From a virus, in the IMG/VR virus record IMGVR_UViG_3300035199_001101, positions 1 through 20,935 of that record: a stretch of 20,935 nt of DNA. One strand, 5' to 3'. Each line of letters begins with the position of its first letter. Within the stretch, counting starts at the first letter, position 1. The notes below the pieces were generated by a model, which did no database searches, was not told the DNA's origin, and saw nothing but the letters and a program-made list of their open reading frames with translations. Of the stretch, positions 6,071 through 12,489 are shown in pieces. Made by a program: the position numbers and the translations under genes.

Positions 6071-6444
6071 TTAAAATCTATTGCTAATCCTGGGTAAACT
6101 TTATTTCTGTTGCAGAATCCGGCGGTCACTTCAAGAATATATTTGCATGGAGCCTTTGATACTATGTTCTTTATAGAAAGTGGTTTCGCGTTTTCGTATA
6201 TATCTACAATTTTTTTATCTTTATCTATAAAAAGCATGTCAAGTGATATAAAAGTATTTTTCATCCAAAACCTATGACACTTTGATTCTGGCATTAGGAA
6301 TAACATTCCTTCGTTATTTCTTAGCGGTATCATTCTATACATTAGTCCTTTTGCAATATCTTGTTTTGAACTACAAACTTCAACCAACATTTGTAAATCA
6401 ATATCAGAAAAGTATATAGATGTTGTTTTTAATCCATTATACAT
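6067..6444 (-). CDS. DUF192 family protein
   Basis: 125 residues. DUF192 (PF02643) signatures run through most of it: GLMYRMIP (33-40), EGMLFLMP (45-52), FWMKNTFISLDMLFID (59-74), DIYENAKPLS (81-90), and KYILEVTAGF (101-110). These match the family pattern G-L-M-x-R, G-M-L-F, W-M-K-N-T-x-I-x-L-D-x-x-F-I-D and the C-terminal L-E-x-x-A-G. Bacterial and archaeal members are small beta-barrel-like proteins, often exported, with no settled function. Here no N-terminal signal peptide is visible, so it is probably cytoplasmic or the start is different. It overlaps the 67-residue gene upstream by eight bases and the membrane protein downstream by four. DUF192 genes are found in other phages; role unknown. 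Confidence 0.9.
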   Translation of the reverse strand: MYNGLKTTSIYFSDIDLQMLVEVCSSKQDIAKGLMYRMIPLRNNEGMLFLMPESKCHRFWMKNTFISLDMLFIDKDKKIVDIYENAKPLSIKNIVSKAPCKYILEVTAGFCNRNKVYPGLAIDFK

Positions 6445-6640
6445 TTTTATCTTTTTCTATTGCTTGTATAGTTTTATTTACTTCGTGAAATATTAATTTT
6501 CTTAGATTTTGCTCTGTGATCTTTAAAGTAGAATTAACTTTATTTTTTTTATTTATCCACTGTTTATCTGAAATGTTCATATCTGATAATGATATACCTT
6601 GCTCTGCTATAACGCTTTCCATAAATTCTTCGTATGTCAT
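6437..6640 (-). CDS. small protein with C-terminal KITEQNLRKLIFHE motif
   Basis: 67 residues in the minus-strand operon, overlapping both neighbours (6637-6640 upstream, 6437-6444 downstream). The N-terminus (MTYEEFMESVIAEQGISLSD) is acidic and helical, the middle is Lys/Asn-rich, and the last third carries KITEQNLRKLIFHE at residues 40-53, the same pattern as the terminal motifs of the plus-strand structural block (KISKQQLQNIIMEE and KISKRRVQQIINEE). This suggests that it docks to the same partner, although it lies in the envelope cassette. No known family recognised. Confidence 0.6.
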   Translation of the reverse strand: MTYEEFMESVIAEQGISLSDMNISDKQWINKKNKVNSTLKITEQNLRKLIFHEVNKTIQAIEKDKNV

Positions 6641-6882
6641 TTTCCGCGGGAAACCTTTATAAATTGTCCAAACCTTGCATTTAATAAGTTTTTTACTGTA
6701 TCAAACGCTGTTTTTGTAACGATGTTCATAGAATAAATAAACCTATTTTCCTGATTAAAACTACGTTTTTTAAATTTTATTCGATTTAGTCGAAGATACA
6801 ACAACGCCATCGAAATATCGTTCTTTAATCCCAAAAGTTTAATTTTATTCATTATTATAACCCATTTTTTTATTGAAACCAT
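6637..6882 (-). CDS. small basic hypothetical protein, first gene of minus-strand operon
   Basis: 81 residues if ATG 6880-6882 is used; an in-frame ATG at 6850-6852 gives 71 residues starting MNKIKLLGLKND. Neither has a strong Shine-Dalgarno sequence. The product is basic (many Lys, Arg, Asn), with a central pattern RIKFKKRSFNQENRFIYSM that reads as a beta hairpin followed by a helix (TAFDTVKNLLNARF) and ends in SRGK. No catalytic or binding motif is evident. It overlaps the next gene by four bases (ATGA type) and is the first gene transcribed leftwards from the divergent region at 6883-6965. Function unknown. Confidence 0.55.
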   Translation of the reverse strand: MVSIKKWVIIMNKIKLLGLKNDISMALLYLRLNRIKFKKRSFNQENRFIYSMNIVTKTAFDTVKNLLNARFGQFIKVSRGK

Positions 6883-6965
6883 CTGAGATAAATCTCATAT
6901 ACATATGTATTCATAGATGGATCTAACAATGCCATTAATAATATCTAGGAATGCGTTAACCAGTA
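6883..6965. promoter_or_regulatory. divergent intergenic region with 12-base palindrome
   Basis: This 83-base AT-rich spacer separates the leftward operon (6882) from the PAP2 gene (6966). It contains a small hairpin GAGAT-AA-ATCTC at 6885-6896 and, three bases on, a perfect 12-base palindrome ATACATATGTAT at 6899-6910. Both lie close to the leftward start. A symmetric site in a divergent promoter region could be an operator, but I cannot point to convincing -35/-10 pairs. Confidence 0.4.
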
Positions 6966-7595
6966 ATGAAATATATTTTAAGGAGTAGACTAAAATCTTC
7001 AATACTTTTACTGCTTTTTATTTTTACCACTTATTTCTTTACACAACTAATATCCCACGCTAACGATACGATATTTTTACTATATATTGATGATAAAATT
7101 CCGCTGGTAACTGAGTTTGTGTGGATATATCACACCCTTATACCAGTTATGGCATTTGTTTTAATTAGATGTGTTCAATCAAAACGACTTTTTCTTACCA
7201 GCTATTTATCCACGGTGTTAGTTGTGGGAGTACTAGCGGCTCTGTATATTTTAGTTCCTGCATCGTATCCAAGACCAGACATTACAAGTACAGATATTTC
7301 TTCAATGATTTTAAAAATGACATATGAATGTGATGGGTCTAATAATACATTTCCATCGGCTCATGTTGCGCTTGCACTAATTTGTGTATTAACATTTATA
7401 AACTGTAAACTTTGTAAAAATAACATGTGTAAAACCCTTGCATGGATTTGGTTTTTTTGTATTTGTGCATCTACGTTATTATTAAAACAACATCATATCG
7501 TTGACGTATTCGCAGGAGCTTTTGTATCACTTGGAGTTTTTAAAATTATCAATGGAAGTGAATATTTTAATGAAATTAATATGTTAAATTATTAA
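6966..7595 (+). CDS. PAP2-family membrane phosphatase (Aur1/Ipt1-like type)
   Basis: 209 residues with about six hydrophobic segments (about 11-30, 33-42, 51-69, 79-97, 132-147, 155-173, 180-194). Phosphatase motifs are visible: YPRP at 101-104 (C1-like Arg-Pro), NTFPSAHVA at 127-135 (C2 motif PSAH, with the catalytic-type His133), and STLLLKQHHIVDVFAG at 169-184 (C3 motif S-x-x-x-K-x-H-x-x-D, His177 and Asp180). The K-Q-H-x-x-x-D form and the tyrosine/arginine pair recall the PAP2_3 (Aur1/inositolphosphotransferase-like) branch. These enzymes dephosphorylate or transfer head groups on lipid phosphates in the membrane. In a phage it may alter host lipids or cell-surface lipid carriers (inference). 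It stands alone on the plus strand; its stop is one base from the stop of the convergent protease gene. Confidence 0.85.
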   Translation: MKYILRSRLKSSILLLLFIFTTYFFTQLISHANDTIFLLYIDDKIPLVTEFVWIYHTLIPVMAFVLIRCVQSKRLFLTSYLSTVLVVGVLAALYILVPASYPRPDITSTDISSMILKMTYECDGSNNTFPSAHVALALICVLTFINCKLCKNNMCKTLAWIWFFCICASTLLLKQHHIVDVFAGAFVSLGVFKIINGSEYFNEINMLNY

Positions 7596-7596
7596 T

Positions 7597-8358
7597 TTAA
7601 TTTGAGGAATTTATTTCCTTAAGAGATAATCTATTTTGATATTTTTGTAAAAAATCATATAAAATTTGAAAAGATACACTGAGCGAAATATTTTCTATTC
7701 CACCAAACTTACTATGAACAACACCTATTAATTGAAACCTATCATTAAAAATTGGAGATCCTGAACTTCCACCTTGGACGGGAATTGTATAAAGTGATAC
7801 TCCTGGCCTAGCATTTCCTGAATAAAAACCCTCGAAGGTTGGAACCATTCCTTCACTAAAAATTCCTAGGGGTGCCGCAAGATTATAAACTCTTTCGCCC
7901 ACCCTGGGCGATTGTTGCGATACTGGGACCGGCGGTAAAAATTTTTCTTTTATTAAAACAAGACAAATATCATGTTCAGACTGGCTGTCGACCATTTCTA
8001 TATTTTCATATGAATTTCCCTGATAATCAATTATTTTCATATGGAATGAAATGGTATAATCATTGATCGTTTCAGTTTGATTAAGTCGATTACAAATATG
8101 CTCTGCAGTTAAAATAAGCGTTCCCTCCTGTAACCTTAATACAGCAGCCCCCGAACCTGAAAATGCATTTATCTGTGCTCTTTCGCATTTATCTTCGGTA
8201 CATCTTTTTGCATATACTTCTGTGTATATTTTAACGAAAGAATGATATAATGTAGGTGGAACGCTATTAACCCTTTGTGGTCGTGTTGTACAACAAGACA
8301 TCATAGTCAAGCAGAATATAAAAACCAGCGAAACATTATACGCTTTAAAATAGTGCAT
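7597..8358 (-). CDS. secreted trypsin-like serine protease, putative lipoprotein
   Basis: 253 residues. Residues 1-22 form a signal peptide with a lipobox-like end (FCLTMMSCC), so Cys22 or Cys23 may be lipidated and the protein anchored to a membrane facing the periplasm. The chymotrypsin-fold triad is readable: His87 in LTAEHIC (usual TAAHC), Asp130 in SEHDICLVL, and Ser199 in QGGSSGSPIF (G-x-S-G-S-P), followed by LIGVVHSKFGG. The NLAAPLG segment at 159-165 is typical of S1-type bacterial trypsin-like peptidases (Trypsin_2). Extra Cys at 53 and 58 may form a disulphide. No Shine-Dalgarno sequence is clear upstream. A host-surface protease or superinfection-blocking lipoprotein is plausible; substrate unknown. 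Confidence 0.85.
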   Translation of the reverse strand: MHYFKAYNVSLVFIFCLTMMSCCTTRPQRVNSVPPTLYHSFVKIYTEVYAKRCTEDKCERAQINAFSGSGAAVLRLQEGTLILTAEHICNRLNQTETINDYTISFHMKIIDYQGNSYENIEMVDSQSEHDICLVLIKEKFLPPVPVSQQSPRVGERVYNLAAPLGIFSEGMVPTFEGFYSGNARPGVSLYTIPVQGGSSGSPIFNDRFQLIGVVHSKFGGIENISLSVSFQILYDFLQKYQNRLSLKEINSSN

Positions 8359-8537
8359 ATTAATACATATCGAAAAAAAATATTATACATTCCTGGTTCG
8401 CTATTTTATTTTTAATTTGAACCAGTTTAAACCAGCATCTGTAACACTGCTTTTACTTTAACTTATTTTAGAAAACAATTAGTTTATAAACTGTTATCTA
8501 CTGTATAGAATACAGATAATATTCTTAGAGGAACAAT
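8359..8537. promoter_or_regulatory. divergent intergenic region with direct repeats and hairpin
   Basis: 179 bases between the leftward protease gene and the rightward GAPDH gene. Visible structures are a direct repeat AACCAGTTTAAACCAG at 8419-8434 (AACCAG twice), and a hairpin CTGTAT-AGA-ATACAG at 8501-8515 that can extend by TTAT/ATAA around a CTA bulge. AGAGGA at 8527-8532 is the ribosome binding site for the ATG at 8538. I find no convincing full sigma-70 promoter. The hairpin just before the ribosome site could regulate translation or mark the RNA start. Confidence 0.4.
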
Positions 8538-9605
8538 ATGAATATATTGGTTATAGGTACTGGGACAATTGGTGAACCTTTAATAGGATTACTGGCTGAT
8601 AATAAACAGTCACTTGGATTTAGTAATCTTGTCTTTCATAAAAGAACTCCTTTAAGCGATGAAAAAGCTAAAGTCAATTCGTTAATTGATAGGGGTGCTA
8701 AGTTAGCTGTAAATAGTAGCTGTGTTTCAGAATTTAAAGACCTTGGTCATAAAGTATCATATGTTTTTGAGGATGCTTTAAATCAATCCGATGTTGTAAT
8801 TGATTGTACACCTGCCGGCTTAAAACATATGGATAGTTATTATTTACCGTTATATTCCAGCGATGATAAAAGAAGGTTCTTTATAGCTCAGGGTAGTGAA
8901 AAGAACTTTGGTGTACCGTTTGCGTATGGTATAAACGATAAGGTTTTAAGTGAAATAAAGCAGAACTTTATACAAGTCGTCAGTTGTAATACTCACAATA
9001 TTTGTTCGTTAATGAATACGTTGTCAGGTAAAAATATATCGAATATATTATTTGCTGATTTTGTGTGTATTAGAAGAGCGAATGATATAAGTCAAGATAA
9101 CTCGTTCATCGCCTCACCCCATGTGGGGGTTCATAATACCACAAATTTTGGTACACACCATGCGCAAGATGCGTATGACCTGTTTAGAACATTAGGACAC
9201 ATTCCAAATATTTTTTCAAGTGCCATAAAAACAAACACGCAGTATATGCATACAATAAGGTTTAATATTACGATTAAGGGTTCGGTTACAAATAAAAATG
9301 TTGTTGAAATGTTAACGGAGAATAAATACACGGCGGTAACAGAAAAAACATCTGCTAATAAAGTTTTTTCTTTTGGAAGGGACCACGGATATTACGGAAG
9401 AATTTTAAATCACACCGTTGTATCATTACCCACGCTGTGTGTTACACAATTGGCTGGATTAACAAGAATATCGGGATTTTGTTTTACACCACAAGACGGC
9501 AACTCTTTATTAAGTAGCGTAGCAGCCGGAATGTATGGTATTCACAATGATAGTTATGAAAACCATATACAATGTTTAGATAAATATTTATTTCAGGAGA
9601 TATAA
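8538..9605 (+). CDS. archaeal-type (class II) glyceraldehyde-3-phosphate dehydrogenase homologue
   Basis: 355 residues; ATG 8538 with AGAGGA five bases upstream. The N-terminus is a Rossmann fold, NILVIGTGTIGEPL (2-15), comparable to VLVNGYGTIGKRV of archaeal GAPDH. VVIDCTPAGL (86-95) is the equivalent of VVDGAP-x-x-IG. The catalytic segment QVVSCNTHNIC (146-156), with Cys150, matches archaeal VVSCNTTGLC, and CIRRANDISQD (177-187) matches VRRAADPNDD. The His pair in NFGTHHAQD (203-211) corresponds to PSHHGPD, and QYMHTIRFNITIKG (235-248) to LMHMHTLMVEVDG. The length is close to the about 340 residues of the class. The reaction would be NAD(P)-dependent oxidation of glyceraldehyde 3-phosphate. 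As a phage gene it would be an auxiliary metabolic gene. It overlaps the next small gene by one base. The tail of the protein is less conserved, so substrate shift is possible. Confidence 0.7.
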   Translation: MNILVIGTGTIGEPLIGLLADNKQSLGFSNLVFHKRTPLSDEKAKVNSLIDRGAKLAVNSSCVSEFKDLGHKVSYVFEDALNQSDVVIDCTPAGLKHMDSYYLPLYSSDDKRRFFIAQGSEKNFGVPFAYGINDKVLSEIKQNFIQVVSCNTHNICSLMNTLSGKNISNILFADFVCIRRANDISQDNSFIASPHVGVHNTTNFGTHHAQDAYDLFRTLGHIPNIFSSAIKTNTQYMHTIRFNITIKGSVTNKNVVEMLTENKYTAVTEKTSANKVFSFGRDHGYYGRILNHTVVSLPTLCVTQLAGLTRISGFCFTPQDGNSLLSSVAAGMYGIHNDSYENHIQCLDKYLFQEI

Positions 9606-9784
9606 TGGATTCAAATAAAGTAGAGATGATCGTACAATTACGACAATGGGTCATAGATAGGTTTGCAGAACTACAGGTAAACCAGCCGACTGCTCAAATA
9701 ACGCATAAGGAAGTTGGACAGTCGCTTGAGACTATTATTAGAAGTTTAGAAGACCTCATAAGAGATGATGTAAACTTTGAATAG
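9605..9784 (+). CDS. small helical hypothetical protein
   Basis: ATG 9605 (shared A with the GAPDH stop TAA, TAATG) to TAG 9782-9784, 59 residues. AGGAGA at 9595-9600 is well placed upstream. The sequence starts MDSNKVEMIVQLRQWVIDRF and ends in acidic helix (RSLEDLIRDDVNFE). It is probably a single helical hairpin, perhaps a small dimer or regulator. Translational coupling to GAPDH suggests a joint expression unit. No family recognised and no catalytic motif visible. Confidence 0.6.
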   Translation: MDSNKVEMIVQLRQWVIDRFAELQVNQPTAQITHKEVGQSLETIIRSLEDLIRDDVNFE

Positions 9785-9794
9785 TTTAATTTGT

Positions 9795-9814
9795 CCTGTA
9801 ATATTTACTACAGG
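9795..9814 (+). promoter_or_regulatory. hairpin abutting the HAD-Nudix start codon
   Basis: CCTGTA at 9795-9800 and TACAGG at 9809-9814 are exact reverse complements around an 8-base loop, and the right arm ends directly before ATG 9815. The only Shine-Dalgarno-like bases (AGG) are in that arm, so the hairpin could hide the start region until melted by a translating ribosome or a regulator. It could also be chance. Confidence 0.35.
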
Positions 9815-10711
9815 ATGTATAATAGGATAGACATATATGATTTTGATGAATCTCTTGTTCATCATTTATCAATTGACGCGGCAAAAAATAAATATTATAA
9901 AAAACATAATAGAGAATGGCCGTATGTTAACTGGTGGGAAGTCCCTTCCTCACTGGATCCGTCTATGGGAATGTCTGTAAATCTTGATATATTAAATGAG
10001 GCCCTTATATCCCAGGCCAGTCATGACGTTTTGTTTATTATTATGACTGGTCGCGTATTAAAATTAAAAAACCAAGTAAAGAATATATTAAAAATCCTTG
10101 GATTAAAGCCAAATATTTTACTTTTATCTCCAGACGGATTTACGTTACCCTTTAAAGCAAACGTATTAAAATTTTTTATAAAAAAATATCCAACAACCCC
10201 TATTAGAATGTACGAAGATAAACCTGAATATGCTCAAGAATATACACGCATATTGAAAGATAATAATGTTTTAGGTGATTTAATTTTGGTACAACCAAAA
10301 AATACGATTCCAATTGAAAGATCATTTTTTTACGATCCGCTACCTACTACAGCAGGTTTTATATCACGAATTAACGATAAATTATTTACCCTAGTTACAA
10401 ATAATAATATGCTCGATTTTCCGAAGGGCGGTATAGAAAAAAATGAATCTATACAACAAGCTGCAGTCCGGGAATTCATGGAAGAAACTGGAACAATACC
10501 TTATTTTCCAGATTACAGTATAAAATTTAGAATCGGTAATACCGTGTTATTTCCGTGTAGCGTAAAAGGAAAACCTGTAATACGAAAAAATCCAAGAACG
10601 AATGAATTTGAGCATAGGGACTATATTATAATAGATCCAGTTGATGCAGAGAGTCTTATGATACCATATTTAAGATCAGCAGTAGTTGCATGTTATAAGG
10701 GTAATATTTAA
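9815..10711 (+). CDS. HAD-superfamily domain fused to Nudix hydrolase
   Basis: 298 residues from ATG 9815 (a TTG at 9791 would add eight residues; neither has a strong ribosome site). The N-terminal half is HAD-like: motif I YDFDESL (8-14, Asp9 and Asp11), motif II IIMTGR (75-80), Lys114 in PFKANVLKFF, and motif IV MYEDKPEYAQEY (132-143, Glu134/Asp135). The spacing and the WWEVP segment fit the HAD_SAK-type group, which is linked by context to nucleic-acid or nucleotide repair. From about residue 180 a Nudix domain follows, with the box GGIEKNESIQQAAVREFMEE then TG (205-226), matching G-x5-E-x7-R-E-U-x-E-E-x-G. It may hydrolyse a nucleoside diphosphate derivative and remove a phosphate in turn. 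Substrates are unknown. The fusion is seen directly; the joint pathway is inference. Confidence 0.75.
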   Translation: MYNRIDIYDFDESLVHHLSIDAAKNKYYKKHNREWPYVNWWEVPSSLDPSMGMSVNLDILNEALISQASHDVLFIIMTGRVLKLKNQVKNILKILGLKPNILLLSPDGFTLPFKANVLKFFIKKYPTTPIRMYEDKPEYAQEYTRILKDNNVLGDLILVQPKNTIPIERSFFYDPLPTTAGFISRINDKLFTLVTNNNMLDFPKGGIEKNESIQQAAVREFMEETGTIPYFPDYSIKFRIGNTVLFPCSVKGKPVIRKNPRTNEFEHRDYIIIDPVDAESLMIPYLRSAVVACYKGNI

Positions 10712-10712
10712 T

Positions 10713-11180
10713 ATGGATTGCATAAAATATTTAACAGAGTTCATATCAGAAGTGACTCGCACGGAAAAGAAATTAACCTATACATATTCGTATATTAGAA
10801 TAATTTCACCCGCTTCCGCAAGAATAGATAACATACTTTTACAAATGAGAGCAATACCCGGTGTGGTCGTTGTTAGCCAACGAAATCAGGTTAGAATGTC
10901 AGATATTGTCAGTAGAGCTATAGACGTCGTAGTAAAATCTTATAAAGGAACAATGTCTGAAGATAAATTTAACCAATTCTTGAAAGATGAAACAATACGC
11001 ATTAAAAATGTAAATTCTGTTATTTTAAAAACTAAACAGGAAGTAGAGGGTGGAAAATCAAAAGAGGAAAAGAAGTATGACCCCATCCAACGAATAGCCA
11101 CCCCAAAGAAAAGAGTAGAAACGTTACCATCAACAAAAAATGAACCAGAAAAGAAACAGGTGATAGTAAAAGGTTTATAA
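10713..11180 (+). CDS. small alpha/beta protein with Lys/Glu-rich tail, function unknown
   Basis: 155 residues from ATG 10713, one base after the Nudix stop. A first helix (MDCIKYLTEFISEVTR) is followed by a beta-alpha-beta pattern YSYIRIISPASARIDNILL and then AIPGVVVV, reminiscent of a ferredoxin-like fold with a helix carrying RIDNILLQMRAIPG. After this comes a helical segment (MSEDKFNQFLKDET) and a disordered, Lys/Glu/Pro-rich tail of about 45 residues (EEKKYDPIQRIATPKKR...). I do not recognise the family. It sits directly in front of the chaperonin-like gene (seven bases between), so a partner role, for example substrate or co-factor, is conceivable, but it does not look like GroES. Confidence 0.6.
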   Translation: MDCIKYLTEFISEVTRTEKKLTYTYSYIRIISPASARIDNILLQMRAIPGVVVVSQRNQVRMSDIVSRAIDVVVKSYKGTMSEDKFNQFLKDETIRIKNVNSVILKTKQEVEGGKSKEEKKYDPIQRIATPKKRVETLPSTKNEPEKKQVIVKGL

Positions 11181-11187
11181 TACCTTT

Positions 11188-12489
11188 GTGCATACAAAAA
11201 CGGTACATTTAGAACAATACAAACAATCGTTATTGGAAGAATTAAGAAAATTTTCCAATAATAATAATTATTTATATTCCACCAACGGAAAATCATTTTT
11301 TACAAATAGAAAATTTTCGATAATTGAAAAGTATAATTCTTCTGATAAAAACATCGTTAGAAGTATATTTTTATCATCAATGTTTCAAGCTGAGCAAAAA
11401 GCCCCAGAAGTATCCAATATTTTTATACCGTTATATTTGGATCTATACGATAGTGATAAAAAAATAGATATAGCTAATATATCTAAATTATTAAGAAAAT
11501 TATCTTATATACCAGATAGACAATGGATAAAGACTTACATACAACAAAGTATATCTGATAAAACACTATATGATATGTTATTAAATGCGTTGGATTTTGC
11601 TGGATTGTATGGAAAATTAAGTATAGATTACACAGATAGAAATGAGCATAGGCTGGATTTATACACCGGAAATAGATTTTCCGTAGGGTTTTCTCATGAT
11701 TTTACGCAACTACAACAAGTTATAAGAACTAATCCAAGGATTCTTATTGTAGATGGAATCATAGAAAAAACATCTCAGATAGATCACTGGTTACAAGAAT
11801 CTTTAAAGCGAAATGAATCAGTTGTAATATTTTGCATTGGGATGTTACCAGATGTAATCCAGACATTAAGCTTAAATTTTAAGTTAAAGAAACTGGATGT
11901 AATTCCCATAATCGTTTCATTAAATAACGAAACGGTAAATACTTTAAAGGATATTTCTATAATTTGTAATACAAGATATGTAACCATAGATAGAGGAGAC
12001 GTTTTATCTACAATTAAGTATGATGAGTTTTCTACCATACCGTCGATCGTACTTACGAGGTCAGATATTACTATAGAGAACCCCAGGAATAGCACAAATA
12101 TCGAACTTCATATTTCGCAATTAAGGCAAAAAGCCACCAAGGGTGAGGATATGGCAAAACAATTTATTGAAAAAAGAATTAAGTCGATGTCATCACAAGT
12201 TGCAAATTTATATATTGCATCTTCCACCCCCGCTAATAAATTAAAGAATCTGGAAGAAATAGATAGGACGTTATTAATGTTACCACAAATTTGTAATTAC
12301 GGTATTATAAAATTCGATGATAGGCTTATTGCTTTACTTGAAAAAGAATTAAACTGTAAACTTACTATGACAAAAAAAGTGGTACTTAATACTGAAAAAT
12401 CGTATTCCATGCTTTTATCTACACTTTATTTTGTAAAATCAACAATTAATACCATTAAAAATACTAATTTTGCTGTTCTTGAAGATTGA
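11188..12489 (+). CDS. divergent GroEL-like chaperonin (HSP60) lacking the ATP-site motif
   Basis: 433 residues; GTG 11188. From about residue 142 it follows the GroEL order. GKLSIDYTD (142-150) and LYTGNRFSVGFSHDF (158-172) correspond to GxITVEEG and E(V/L)VEGMQFDRGYLSPYF. RILIVDGIIE (184-193) matches the apical ILIxDKKI, and LKDISIICNTRYVTIDRGD (253-271) matches LEDIAxLTGGxVIxEExG. FIEKRIKSMSSQVANLYIAS (326-345) matches LxERxAKLxGGVAVIxVGxAT. The C-terminus STINTIKNTNFAVLE matches ASxxxTTExxVAE. This is the apical and intermediate domain plus the second equatorial half. The N-terminal equatorial half is shrunken: the nucleotide signature GDGTTTATVLA is absent, with APEVSNIFIPLYLDL (72-86) in its place. 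It may be a non-ATPase subunit or a fold-keeping relic. Length is about 110 below GroEL. Identification by motif order is good; function unknown. Confidence 0.7.
   Translation: MHTKTVHLEQYKQSLLEELRKFSNNNNYLYSTNGKSFFTNRKFSIIEKYNSSDKNIVRSIFLSSMFQAEQKAPEVSNIFIPLYLDLYDSDKKIDIANISKLLRKLSYIPDRQWIKTYIQQSISDKTLYDMLLNALDFAGLYGKLSIDYTDRNEHRLDLYTGNRFSVGFSHDFTQLQQVIRTNPRILIVDGIIEKTSQIDHWLQESLKRNESVVIFCIGMLPDVIQTLSLNFKLKKLDVIPIIVSLNNETVNTLKDISIICNTRYVTIDRGDVLSTIKYDEFSTIPSIVLTRSDITIENPRNSTNIELHISQLRQKATKGEDMAKQFIEKRIKSMSSQVANLYIASSTPANKLKNLEEIDRTLLMLPQICNYGIIKFDDRLIALLEKELNCKLTMTKKVVLNTEKSYSMLLSTLYFVKSTINTIKNTNFAVLED

Noticed and set aside
9119-9133. ACCCC ... GGGGT inverted repeat as a terminator
   Set aside because: It lies in the middle of the intact GAPDH frame and is not followed by a T run.
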